This document shows positions 9,525-17,610 of a stretch of DNA of 64,000 nucleotides, in pieces. A program made the translations under genes and the position numbers. Source of the DNA: G963676655 sp963678305. Lineage in GTDB: Bacteria; Verrucomicrobiota; Lentisphaeria; Victivallales; Victivallaceae. Every line of letters begins with the position of its first letter. Positions within the stretch are counted from its first letter, which is position 1. The stretch covers positions 124,001-188,000 of the forward strand of contig CAXXVV010000004.1 in assembly GCA_963678305.2 (NCBI GenBank). The letters are read 5' to 3'. The notes under the pieces are model-generated. The model saw nothing but the letters and a program-made list of their open reading frames with translations, made no database searches and was not told the origin of the DNA.

Positions 9525-9572
9525 TTGTTAACGTGTGAACTGTATACATATTAACAATTCACACGTTAACAA
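9525..9572. promoter_or_regulatory. perfect 15-bp inverted repeat upstream of the MarR gene (probable operator)
   Basis: TTGTTAACGTGTGAA (9525-9539) and its exact reverse complement TTCACACGTTAACAA (9558-9572) are separated by 18 bases. Each arm itself contains the palindrome GTTAAC. The site ends 17 bases before the MarR start codon, and a TATACATATT-like -10 lies between the arms, so a dimer bound here would cover the promoter. Autorepression by the adjacent MarR protein is the simplest reading. Confidence 0.75.
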
Positions 9573-9589
9573 AAAAAGCAGGTGTAAAA

Positions 9590-10075
9590 ATGGACCCGAT
9601 AAGAAAATCAAAATTTCATGCCCTGACTGAACACTCCATGCCCTTGCCCGGCAAACTGTTTCATTTGTTATCACATGTCGGCAAGCTGATGGATGACCAA
9701 ACCCGTATAGTATTGAATGATCTAGACATTAACCACGGTCAGGCGCGAGTACTGAGCGCACTGTACAGGCGTAACTCCCTTAACCAGATCGAACTGGCGG
9801 AGCTGCTTCACATCAGCCGCAGCGGCGTCACCGCCCTGCTCCAGCGCATGGAAAAACTGGATCTGATTTCACGCTGCCGGACGCTTGACGATGATATGCG
9901 CACTATTCAGGTAAGACTGACTTCAACCGGCAAAAAAGCCGCCCAGCAGGTACACGACGTCTGGATGGAGACGGAACTTAATATCCAGGCGCCATTGACT
10001 GATGCGGAAGTAATTCAGATGCAAAGCATATTGATAAAAATACGCAACTATCTTACAAAGGAGGCAGAAAAATGA
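9590..10075 (+). CDS. MarR-family transcriptional regulator
   Basis: 161 aa, the usual MarR length. The winged helix-turn-helix spans about residues 55-115: LNQIELAELLHISRSGVTAL, then LLQRMEKLDLISRC and RTLDDDMRTIQVRLTSTGKK (wing with the D-R pair). AGGTG precedes the ATG. Its last 4 bases overlap the start of the next gene (ATGA), so it is translationally coupled to the DUF1566 protein and probably the sulfatase. The 15-bp inverted repeat just upstream is a strong operator candidate. The ligand is unknown. Confidence 0.92.
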   Translation: MDPIRKSKFHALTEHSMPLPGKLFHLLSHVGKLMDDQTRIVLNDLDINHGQARVLSALYRRNSLNQIELAELLHISRSGVTALLQRMEKLDLISRCRTLDDDMRTIQVRLTSTGKKAAQQVHDVWMETELNIQAPLTDAEVIQMQSILIKIRNYLTKEAEK

Positions 10076-11604
10076 AAACATCAATCTTTATCACTGGAAT
10101 CACTTTGTATTCGGTCTGCGCCTTCTCGCAATTAACCTATCCGATCGTTGACACCGGCCAGAAACGGACTTTTAATGATAGCGAAGAGATTCACTATCCA
10201 AAATTCAACTATTCCTATTACGGCCAGGACGCCCAATACAAGGGTAATCAAGCCCGTTATCAAAATAACGGGGACGGAACCATCACCGACCTGGTAACCG
10301 GATTGATGTGGCAACAGAATCCAGGCAGCAAAAAGTACTATTCAGATGCGGTATCCGACGCAAAAAAATGCCGCACCGGCGGCTATAAGGACTGGCGCAT
10401 GCCGACAATTAAAGAGTTATATTCCCTGATTGACTTCAGTGGAGTTGACGTTGATATCAGATCCTCATCCACCACCGGACAAAAACCTTTTATCAACACC
10501 AGGTATTTCAAGTTTTCTTACGGTAAACCCTCAGACAACGACCGCCTTATCGATTCACAATTTACCAGTAGTACGAAATACGTATCAAAAACCATGGACG
10601 GGCAGGATACAATGTTTGGAGTCAACTTTGCTGACGGGAGAATAAAAGGATATCCCACCAATCGCCATAAGAAATTCTATACCTTATACGTTCGCGGCAA
10701 CCCGAATTACGGAAAAAATAAATTCGTCAACAATAATGACGGAACCATAACCGACAAAGCCACCGGATTGATGTGGACCCGGCTTGACTCTGGCAAAGGC
10801 TTGACCTGGAAACAGGCCCTGGAATTCGCGGAAAAAATGAAATATGCCGGATACAGCGACTGGCGTCTGCCGACCGCAAAAGAACTTCAAAGCATTGTCG
10901 ACTACACCCGCTCTCCCGATACAACCGGATCAGCCGCAATCGACCCGATCTTCAAATGTAATCCGATTAAAAATGAAGGCGGCAAAAAAGATTATGCGTT
11001 CTATTGGACCTCAACATCCCATAAAAGATCCGTAGGAGCAGAAAATGCGGCATATATCGCTTTCGGCCGGGCATTGGGCTGGATGCGCAGTCGCCGTACC
11101 GGGAAAACATCGTTAATGGATGTTCATGGCGCCGGCGCCCAGCGCAGCGATCCAAAGAGCGGAGATCCTAAAAAGTACCCTAAAGGCCGTGGGCCCCAGG
11201 GTGACGTCATCCGTATCTACAACTATGTTCGACTGGTTCGCGGCGGCAACGTTGCGAGAAATACCAGCGGTCCATCTTTGCTGTATACCAAAAGTGCTGA
11301 AAATAATATTTCCAGAGGCCGTTATTCCCCTAATAAAGGCAGTGAGAGCAGCTTTACCCAGACCGCCCCACTTGAAAATCCGGGTTCATCTTCCGCGGGA
11401 AACTTATCTCACAGTCAGAGATTTATGCGCCGTTTGGACAAGGACGGTGACGGAAAAGTCTCAAAAAGCGAATTTGACGGCCCCGGTAATCATTTCTCAC
11501 GTCTGGACAAAAATAACGACGGCTATATCTCAAGTGATGAAGCTCCGAGCTTCCCTCCTCCCGGAGGTAGAGGAATGAGGCGCGGCCAATCAGGAAACAG
11601 ATAA
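10072..11604 (+). CDS. secreted DUF1566 (Lcl C-terminal-like) protein with two EF-hands
   Basis: 510 aa with an N-terminal signal peptide (FITGITLYSVCAFS). Two copies of the DUF1566/Lcl_C domain are visible: DGTITDLVTGLMWQQNPG with DWRMPTIKELYSLIDF, and DGTITDKATGLMWTRLDS with DWRLPTAKELQSIVDY. The C-terminus has two calcium-binding EF-hand loops, DKDGDGKVSKSEF and DKNNDGYISSDEA, followed by a short Gly/Arg tail. Lcl-type domains are found in surface lectin/adhesin proteins that bind sulfated glycosaminoglycans, which fits the sulfatase encoded directly after it. A glycan-binding role is therefore an inference from family and neighbour. It is coupled to the MarR gene by a 4-base overlap, and its stop is directly followed by the sulfatase ATG. 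Confidence 0.85.
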   Translation: MKTSIFITGITLYSVCAFSQLTYPIVDTGQKRTFNDSEEIHYPKFNYSYYGQDAQYKGNQARYQNNGDGTITDLVTGLMWQQNPGSKKYYSDAVSDAKKCRTGGYKDWRMPTIKELYSLIDFSGVDVDIRSSSTTGQKPFINTRYFKFSYGKPSDNDRLIDSQFTSSTKYVSKTMDGQDTMFGVNFADGRIKGYPTNRHKKFYTLYVRGNPNYGKNKFVNNNDGTITDKATGLMWTRLDSGKGLTWKQALEFAEKMKYAGYSDWRLPTAKELQSIVDYTRSPDTTGSAAIDPIFKCNPIKNEGGKKDYAFYWTSTSHKRSVGAENAAYIAFGRALGWMRSRRTGKTSLMDVHGAGAQRSDPKSGDPKKYPKGRGPQGDVIRIYNYVRLVRGGNVARNTSGPSLLYTKSAENNISRGRYSPNKGSESSFTQTAPLENPGSSSAGNLSHSQRFMRRLDKDGDGKVSKSEFDGPGNHFSRLDKNNDGYISSDEAPSFPPPGGRGMRRGQSGNR

Positions 11605-13005
11605 ATGAATAATCTTAGAAGAATCAAACTTGCCGGAGCCGGACTGATTGCTCTGGCAAGCGGATACGAAATGTCGGCAAAGAATCCGAATTTTGTCCTC
11701 ATCCTGGTTGATGACATGGGATGGACCGGAACCTCTGTCCAGTTAAGCCCTCAAATAAAGCAATCGAAAAGTGATTTCTACCTAACTCCTAATATTGAAA
11801 AACTGGCAAGCGAAGGAGCCAGGTTTTCTAATGCATATTCTCCTGCCGCCATGTGTACTCCGACCCGCGCAAGCATCCTGACCGGCAAAAGTCCGGCCCA
11901 GTTGCATATCACCAGTCCGGGACCAATTAGAAGGCGAACTCCCCCCTGGTATAAAGTCATCCCGCCTAAACATAAGAATTACTTGCCCGAACAGGAAACA
12001 ACAATTGCTGAAATATTGAAAAAGAAAAACTACGCGACCGCTCATTTCGGCAAATGGCATTTATCAAACGGCGGTCCGGGCAAACATGGTTTTGACGTGA
12101 GTGACGGCAATACCGGCAACGGCGGCCACGGAAATTACAAAGCCCCCAACCCCAAGGATATATTTGGAGTTACTAAACGCGCAAACGCGTTCATGGACAA
12201 ATGTGTGAAGAACAACAAACCGTTTTACGTCCAGTTATCACATTTCGCCGTACACGATCCTCATGAGGCACTGTCAAAAACCATAGCTTCATGCGCAAAA
12301 CGCAAGACCGGCAAATATCAGCATAACGTAAAATATGCCGCAATGACTCAAGATCTCGATACCAGCATCGGCCAGGTTCTGGAGCAAATAAAAAAACTTG
12401 GAACAGCCAATAATACCTATGTTATTCTGACCTCAGACAATGGTGCCGGGATGCGTGGCAGCCGCAATGAAAATCACCCGTTGCATGGAGGCAAGGGATC
12501 TCTATTGGAGGGCGGAATCCGGGTTCCTCTGATTATCCGCGGACCGGGAATTAAAGCAAATTCATCACTCAGCGAAAACGTCATCGGTTATGATCTTTTC
12601 CCGACAATCTGTGAACTTGCAGGAGTCAAAACAATGCCGGGCAGCATTGAAGGAATCAGCCTGGTTCCGCTGTTCTCCGGCAGAAAAAACAGTTTTGAAA
12701 CGCGGCAACTGATTTTCCATAACCCGCATTACGGTATTGGACCGGGGCAAAAACCGCAATCCGCGTTGATTCAGGGCAATTATAAAATCATCAAAGACCT
12801 GGAAACTGGAAACTTCATGCTGTTTGATCTGGACAAAGATCTCGGGGAACGCCATGACCTGTCAGGGTCGCAAACGGCTTTAACCGCAAACATGCAGGAA
12901 AAACTGAGCGCCTACCTGAAAAAGGTCAATGCCCAGCAGCCGGTAAAAAATAAGAATTACAATCCAGACGCAACTCCAGGAAGACGGCGTCCGTTTAATC
13001 GTTAA
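11605..13005 (+). CDS. secreted type I (formylglycine) sulfatase
   Basis: 466 aa alkaline-phosphatase-fold sulfatase hydrolysing sulfate esters, probably of polysaccharides. The N-terminus has a weak signal peptide. NFVLILVDDMGW supplies the two metal-binding aspartates (about D36/D37), and MCTPTRASILTG is the C-x-P-x-R signature whose Cys (about C84) is converted to formylglycine. GKWHLS, SHFAVHDPHE and TSDNGAG are the further metal and sulfate-binding motifs. The start codon abuts the previous stop (TAA ATG). No maturase (anSME or FGE) is encoded in the window, so it must be elsewhere. It sits in one operon with the MarR regulator and the DUF1566/EF-hand protein. Confidence 0.95.
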   Translation: MNNLRRIKLAGAGLIALASGYEMSAKNPNFVLILVDDMGWTGTSVQLSPQIKQSKSDFYLTPNIEKLASEGARFSNAYSPAAMCTPTRASILTGKSPAQLHITSPGPIRRRTPPWYKVIPPKHKNYLPEQETTIAEILKKKNYATAHFGKWHLSNGGPGKHGFDVSDGNTGNGGHGNYKAPNPKDIFGVTKRANAFMDKCVKNNKPFYVQLSHFAVHDPHEALSKTIASCAKRKTGKYQHNVKYAAMTQDLDTSIGQVLEQIKKLGTANNTYVILTSDNGAGMRGSRNENHPLHGGKGSLLEGGIRVPLIIRGPGIKANSSLSENVIGYDLFPTICELAGVKTMPGSIEGISLVPLFSGRKNSFETRQLIFHNPHYGIGPGQKPQSALIQGNYKIIKDLETGNFMLFDLDKDLGERHDLSGSQTALTANMQEKLSAYLKKVNAQQPVKNKNYNPDATPGRRRPFNR

Positions 13006-13120
13006 TCATGAAAACCGCAGTTTGATTAATTTTTGATATTTGACTTATCTCAATAGTCTGACCGCAACCACCATTAATCAATTAAGGCATTAACGACAAA
13101 GCCCTTACAATTTTTTACCA

Positions 13121-13157
13121 ATCAAACCGTCTGATTATTTCAATCAAACCGTCTGAT
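13121..13157. repeat. two tandem copies of the ATCAAACYGTCTGAT motif
   Basis: ATCAAACCGTCTGAT occurs at 13121-13135 and again at 13143-13157, i.e. at 22-base spacing (about two helical turns). The motif is an imperfect palindrome around the central base (ATCA-AC / GT-TGAT). Related single copies lie at 20924 and 21176. The tandem placement upstream of the flavin-reductase promoter would suit an operator. Confidence 0.6.
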
Positions 13158-13219
13158 TATTTGTAATCAAAAAAATAAATGTCAACTGCTTTTTACAGGA
13201 GCTTTTTCTAATGTAAGGG

Positions 13220-13247
13220 TTGACTTCATTGCCTGAGGGTTTATCAT
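13220..13247 (+). promoter_or_regulatory. sigma-70-type promoter of the AzoR-like gene
   Basis: TTGACT (13220-13225) and TATCAT (13242-13247) are separated by 16 bases, with a second AT-rich TATTAT immediately after. AGGAG lies just before the ATG at 13288. Assigned by inspection only. Confidence 0.45.
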
Positions 13248-13287
13248 GTATTATAAAGGACTACACTCTATATGAAAGGAGTCTGCC

Positions 13288-13890
13288 ATGAAAACATTAC
13301 TCTACATTAAAGGATCTCCAAGAACCGAAAGATCCGCTTCAAGTAAAGGCGCCGAAGCGTTTCTGCTTGAATATCGTAAACATAATCCTGATACAAAAAT
13401 AGAAATTCTCGATTTATGGGAAGTTCCCCTCCCGGAATTCAATGAGGACGCGGTCACCGCCAGATATAAAGTCTTCCGGGATATCCAGATGACTGATGCT
13501 GAAGCGTCCGCCTGGAACGCGGTTTCCGAATTTACAGGGCGCTTTATGCAGGCTGATGAATACCTTTTCTCGGTTCCGATGTGGAATTTTTCAATCCCAT
13601 ACCGGATCAAGAATTTCATTGATATTGTAACTCAGCCGCACATTACGTTTGAAGTTACCGATGCTGGATATGCCGGTCTGCTGAAAAATAAAAAAGCCTG
13701 TGTGGTTTTCTCTTCCGGCGGAACTTATGACGCGCCGGAAACCGCTCCTTACGACCATTGCCGACCATATTTTAAAGGTTTTTTAAATTTCATCGGGATA
13801 ACCGATATCCAGGTAATTGACATTCCAGGGACAATGTATGGCGCGGATGTTGACTTGCTGATCAAAAACGCAATAAAAGATATTTTTTGA
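13288..13890 (+). CDS. FMN-dependent NADH-azoreductase / NAD(P)H quinone reductase (Flavodoxin_2 family)
   Basis: 200 aa. The flavodoxin-like fold begins LLYIKGSPRTERSASSKGAE with the phosphate-binding SPR-S-S loop. The FMN-binding block SVPMWNFSIPYRIKNFIDIV (about residues 93-112) closely follows the AzoR consensus, and VVFSSGGTYD is the second FMN contact. The enzyme reduces quinones or azo compounds at the expense of NAD(P)H and is often part of thiol or electrophile stress responses. It has its own promoter and two upstream copies of a palindromic motif, so it is probably regulated on its own. Confidence 0.88.
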   Translation: MKTLLYIKGSPRTERSASSKGAEAFLLEYRKHNPDTKIEILDLWEVPLPEFNEDAVTARYKVFRDIQMTDAEASAWNAVSEFTGRFMQADEYLFSVPMWNFSIPYRIKNFIDIVTQPHITFEVTDAGYAGLLKNKKACVVFSSGGTYDAPETAPYDHCRPYFKGFLNFIGITDIQVIDIPGTMYGADVDLLIKNAIKDIF

Positions 13891-13919
13891 AATATAGTAA
13901 AGCCGGAGATGGCCCCGGA

Positions 13920-14339
13920 TCAAACGCTCCAGGTATCGTTTGTACCTGGTTGAACTTCGTCGTCTCCGGCTGCCTTGCTTTCATTTGCGTCAATCAGCAG
14001 AATTGAATGGTAGCGTTCCATATACAAGTCGATAAATACAACAACGACTCCGCCTGCTATTATGCCGGGAAGAATGGATAAAAACCGGCCGGTTACATTA
14101 AGTACAAGACCGTAGCCGGTTAAAGCGTCCGCAACCATTTTTACATGAGGAGATATAAAAAACAGGCCGACAAAAACACTTATGATAACGCAGTACATGA
14201 CAACGGCCAGCCAATAATACCAGCGGTGTTTTCCGGCAAGTTTTACTTGACACAGCGGACATGGGAATTTTCCGGTCGGCGCTTTCAAATACATCATCAA
14301 GGTAAAGTCAAATTCGTTTTGACACGCGGGACATTTCAT
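13920..14339 (-). CDS. small membrane protein with N-terminal zinc ribbon
   Basis: 139 aa, family not recognised. It begins MKCPACQNEFDF and continues with CPLC about 20 residues later, giving a four-Cys zinc-ribbon-like start. Two hydrophobic segments follow (about residues 42-63, YYWLAVVMYCVIISVFVGLF, and about 83-105). The tail is short and acidic. Its start lies about 40 bases after the stop of the LptF/G permease gene, so it is likely co-transcribed, but nothing in the sequence links it functionally to LPS export. Confidence 0.6.
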   Translation of the reverse strand: MKCPACQNEFDFTLMMYLKAPTGKFPCPLCQVKLAGKHRWYYWLAVVMYCVIISVFVGLFFISPHVKMVADALTGYGLVLNVTGRFLSILPGIIAGGVVVVFIDLYMERYHSILLIDANESKAAGDDEVQPGTNDTWSV

Positions 14340-14382
14340 TTCTCAACCTCCCTTATTTTCAATGAACTCTTTGACCTGCCGG

Positions 14383-15546
14383 TCAGTGTCTTAACTTCAG
14401 GACATTATACCAACCGAAAATTATGAAAGCCAGTGTCGGGGAAACCCCGGCAATGAATGGCGGCAGCCATTGCTGTTTACCTAAAACGACAAAAACCATT
14501 GAAATTACATAATATGATACGATCAACAGCACGGCCGAAACGATTGCCAGCATGATTCCGGAACGTTCGTTTTTTGTCGCGAGCGGAATCCCCAGAAATA
14601 CCGCCAGAAAACAGGACCACGGAAAAGCCATGCGATGATAAAATACCGTCCAATATATCGCCTTGAGCTTGGGTGCCATATTTTTGGTTTTCTGTAACAA
14701 GCCCATAATATCAATGGAAGACAGTTCCTCCGCCGGTTTGACAAAATCCAAAATATCCTTAGGAGTTTCCGGCAAACTTTTCTCATCTTTAACTAAAACC
14801 TCAAAATATTTCGAAGGTTTCGGCATTAAGCCGTCATTAGTGTAAGGGGTCAGCCTGGCTTTGAAAAATGTCCATCCCCGCCCGGGTTCATAACGCGAAG
14901 ACTGGGCCTGTATGTCCCATTCAAGAGTTTTATTCTGACGATATTTTTTCAAAGTAATTTGCTGCTGGTCACCCGTTGCGTCAAAATTCTTGAACAACCA
15001 GGTACGCAATTTATCCGGACTCCGATATGTCATCATCGTCAGGGCTTCCCGTAATTTCTGTTCATCATTTGTCGCGGAATAAAACACCACTTCCGCTTCT
15101 CGATTGAACTTAGGAACCAGTTTTTCATTAAACCAGATATTAATCGCGGTCACAATCAGCCCAACGATCATTAACGAGCCGCCGCACCGGAACAGGGAAA
15201 CCCCTGAAGCCCGCATCGCGGTAACTTCCAGATTCTTGCCGAATTTTGCCATCGTCCACATTGCGGCCAGAAGTACCGATATAGGCAGAACAAAACGAAT
15301 ATTCCCCGGCATCTTTAATAGAAAATAAGTAAGAATATCGCTCATCTTGGCGTTTTCTTTAAGAAAGTCGGAAAGGTCGTTGAAAACGTCGCCCATGAGA
15401 AAAAGAATCACACACAAAAGCATCAAAACCATAAAGTGAATCATGTATTCACGCAGAATATAGAAGTCCAGCGTCTTTAAATAAAACCAGCACCTCGGCT
15501 GAACATTGAGGCCATTGACAAATTTTGTTTTTTTTGATGACTGCAT
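14383..15546 (-). CDS. LptF/LptG-family lipopolysaccharide export permease
   Basis: 387 aa inner-membrane permease of the LptB2FG transporter that extracts LPS from the inner membrane. The N-terminal segment LDFYILREYMIHFMVLMLLC and the next helices with MPGNIRFVLPISVLLAAMWT and EVTAMRASGVS are classic LptF/LptG signatures. A periplasmic beta-jellyroll region follows (about residues 140-270), and three C-terminal helices end with FIIFGWYNVLKLRH. FYHRMAFPWSCFLAVFLGIP matches the conserved coupling region. Only one of the two permeases is in this window. It supports a diderm, LPS-making organism. Choice between LptF and LptG is not made. Confidence 0.9.
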   Translation of the reverse strand: MQSSKKTKFVNGLNVQPRCWFYLKTLDFYILREYMIHFMVLMLLCVILFLMGDVFNDLSDFLKENAKMSDILTYFLLKMPGNIRFVLPISVLLAAMWTMAKFGKNLEVTAMRASGVSLFRCGGSLMIVGLIVTAINIWFNEKLVPKFNREAEVVFYSATNDEQKLREALTMMTYRSPDKLRTWLFKNFDATGDQQQITLKKYRQNKTLEWDIQAQSSRYEPGRGWTFFKARLTPYTNDGLMPKPSKYFEVLVKDEKSLPETPKDILDFVKPAEELSSIDIMGLLQKTKNMAPKLKAIYWTVFYHRMAFPWSCFLAVFLGIPLATKNERSGIMLAIVSAVLLIVSYYVISMVFVVLGKQQWLPPFIAGVSPTLAFIIFGWYNVLKLRH

Positions 15547-15977
15547 TGTGAACAGGGGCGTTCTTTCTTAATGAGTTGTTTATTATCCGTATAATATAGC
15601 ATTCACTCCGGTTTCCCGCAAACGGCAAACCATTTCATTTAAAGTGAAAGTTAGTGGATTAAGTAATCCCTCAATATTTTCTCAAACTCAAAAAAGAAAA
15701 AATTCTGCGGAGCAGTATAATCGCTCCGCGTCGTACGCGGACGCGATCCAACGGCGGAACGTTGGTAGACGCAGTCGAAATTAAGCGAAGCGCGTTGGCG
15801 AACTGGTTCGCCGCAGGAATCTCCTTTCATCCGGAGCGATGTTGTTTAAAAAAGCGATTTTGAGCTTTTTAAATAACGGTTGAGAAAAGGATGCAAGCAG
15901 GATTAGCCTCGAGAAAATACAGAGCAATTACCCGGATTAAGGAGCCGTTCAGAAATGCCCCTTACAGATCCTAAGTT
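15547..15977. repeat. intergenic chain of short hairpins, copy A
   Basis: About 430 bases without a gene between the permease and rpsU. Between 15707 and 15873 successive inverted repeats follow one another: GCGGAGC/GCTCCGC (15707-15729), GCGTC/GACGC (15728-15744), CCAACG/CGTTGG (15748-15765), GGCGAAC/GTTCGCC (15797-15812), CTCC/GGAG (about 15822-15837) and an A-run/T-run stem around the loop CGATTTTGAG (15845-15873). The CCAACG stem, the CGGAGYGATG box and the CGATT..GAG loop recur in the same order at 31.24-31.42 kb. The rest of the gap shows nothing I can identify. Confidence 0.65.
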
Positions 15978-16012
15978 ATAAAAAACAAAGACGTCCACAT
16001 TCATGAACGTCC
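15978..16012 (-). terminator. Rho-independent terminator after rpsU
   Basis: On the minus strand, 22 bases after the rpsU stop, a stem GGACGT..ACGTCC-like hairpin (15990-16012, one mismatch) is followed by TTTGTTTTTT. Confidence 0.7.
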
Positions 16013-16034
16013 TTATTATCGAATCCAATCGTCT

Positions 16035-16202
16035 TCAGCGTCTTTTTCTGGACTTGATGCGACGATTCGTTTCACTGGGTTTCTCATAGTGACGACGGTT
16101 GCGCAGTTCTTTGAGAGTTCCCTCTTTATCGAGTTTCTTCTTCAGACGACGCAGGGCACGGTCGATCGTTTCACCCTTTTTTACGCGTACTTCGGTGGCC
16201 AT
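16035..16202 (-). CDS. rpsU: 30S ribosomal protein S21
   Basis: A 55-aa protein below the usual ORF cut-off. It begins MATEVRVKKGETIDRALRRL, continues with RLKKKLDKEG and RRHYEKPSETNRR, and ends in a basic RIKSRKRR tail, the full S21 consensus. S21 sits near the 3' end of 16S rRNA and helps initiation. A very strong ribosome site (GGGGGTG) lies before the ATG, and a terminator follows. It is 63 bases downstream of the primary-sigma-factor gene on the same strand, an order reversed from the classic rpsU-dnaG-rpoD operon. Confidence 0.97.
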   Translation of the reverse strand: MATEVRVKKGETIDRALRRLKKKLDKEGTLKELRNRRHYEKPSETNRRIKSRKRR

Positions 16203-16265
16203 TGCTTATTCACCCCCTTTTATATTTTTAATTAACAATTTAATTTTATTCCTATGCTCAAAGCA

Positions 16266-17390
16266 TCATTCATTTACATAATCTATTTCGTCGGCCAGCA
16301 GGCTGCGCAGTTTAGACAAAGCCTGATTCTGGATTTGCCGTACCCGCTCACGGGTGCGACCGATTTCCTGAGAAACTTCTTCCAGGGTCCGGGGACGACT
16401 GCCGTCAAGACCGAAACGCATTTTCAAAATCATCTGCTCGCGTTCTTCAAGTTCATCCAGCAAGTCAAGCAAACGATCGACAGACTCAACATCACCGAGA
16501 ATCCGGTCCGGAGTCATCGCGCCGCGGTCCGGGATAATATCCTGGAATTCGCCGTCTTCACCCTGCTGAATCGGGTCATGCAGTGAAAAGGTTCTGAGAT
16601 CAGCCAACCGTAAACCGGCAACAGTACGTTCACTGAAGTCAAGGTGACCGGCGATCTCCGCATCAGTCGGCTCGCGGCCAAGCTCTTCGGCCAGCTTCAT
16701 GCGGACAGATTTAATTTTATTGATCTTACCGGCGGATTGAACAGGAATACGGATAGTCCTGCTCTGGTTAGCCAGCGCACGGCGCATTGACTGCTTGATC
16801 CACCAGGCGGCGTATGAACTGAATTTCGCACCTTTTGCCGGATCGAATTTTTCAACCGCGCGCATCAGGCCGATATTGCCTTCTGAGATCAGGTCAAGCA
16901 ACGGAAGGCCCAACCCTTTAAAGTCGTGAGCAATCTTGACGACAAGACGCAAGTTGGCTTTGATCAAAGTGGAACGGGCTTCGTCATGCTCATATGTATC
17001 AACGCCGTGGATCTTGGCAGCTAAAACAACTTCTTCCTCTTTTGAGACAAGATCTATCTGGCCGATGTCCTGCATATAGACTTTCATTGTGTCATTTTTG
17101 GAAACCGGCGGCGCTTTGCTGTCAAGAATTTTCTGACGTTCTGTATCTTTTTCTTTTTTGGTAATCAAACGGGGAGCTGTTTCAACCGCCTTTGACCGGG
17201 AAGTCGACTTCTTGGCCGCAACTTTTTTGCCGGCGGCAGCAGTCTTTGAGACAGCTTTCTTAGCGGATTCAGATTTTGCAGGCACGACTTTATCAGCCGA
17301 AGCCTTTTGGGCTGTGGCCGGCTTTTTAGCAGCTTTTTTCTGTGCCTTATTCTTTAATGTTTCTTCTGTTTTCTTTTTATCTGTTGCCAT
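16266..17390 (-). CDS. rpoD: primary-type RNA polymerase sigma-70 factor with Lys/Ala-rich N-terminal extension
   Basis: 374 aa. Residues about 1-80 are a low-complexity, highly basic histone-H1-like segment (repeats of KKA, AKK, KKS) in place of region 1.1. Region 1.2 is DTMKVYMQDIGQIDLVSKEEE; region 2 is ANLRLVVKIAHDF, LDLISEGNIGLMRAVEKFDP and YAAWWIKQSMRRALANQSR; region 3 contains LAEELGREPTDAEIA; region 4 is FGLDGSRPRTLEEVSQEIG and RTRERVRQIQNQALSKLR. These match group 1/2 sigma factors and the -10/-35 recognition residues look intact. The basic tail probably contacts DNA non-specifically (inference). It is transcribed divergently from mfd and directly upstream of rpsU. Confidence 0.93.
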   Translation of the reverse strand: MATDKKKTEETLKNKAQKKAAKKPATAQKASADKVVPAKSESAKKAVSKTAAAGKKVAAKKSTSRSKAVETAPRLITKKEKDTERQKILDSKAPPVSKNDTMKVYMQDIGQIDLVSKEEEVVLAAKIHGVDTYEHDEARSTLIKANLRLVVKIAHDFKGLGLPLLDLISEGNIGLMRAVEKFDPAKGAKFSSYAAWWIKQSMRRALANQSRTIRIPVQSAGKINKIKSVRMKLAEELGREPTDAEIAGHLDFSERTVAGLRLADLRTFSLHDPIQQGEDGEFQDIIPDRGAMTPDRILGDVESVDRLLDLLDELEEREQMILKMRFGLDGSRPRTLEEVSQEIGRTRERVRQIQNQALSKLRSLLADEIDYVNE

Positions 17391-17610
17391 AAAACGCTTT
17401 TTAACGCCGTCAACACGGCTCTACCTGTTTGTTTCCTGAAGATTTCTTCAGGACTGATTTGCCATTATCCATATACGGATATATAATAGCAATTATGGTT
17501 CGTTAATAACTTTGCAATCCATAACTGCCAAGTGAACACGTCTGGAAAAGATTATTATATACCAATTCCAGAAAAAGTCAAGTCCTTTTAGGTCTTTTTT
17601 GGGATAAAAA

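Noticed and set aside
13121..13157. Tandem 22-base repeats as a CRISPR array
   Set aside because: Only two units, spacing too short for spacers, and no cas genes in the window.
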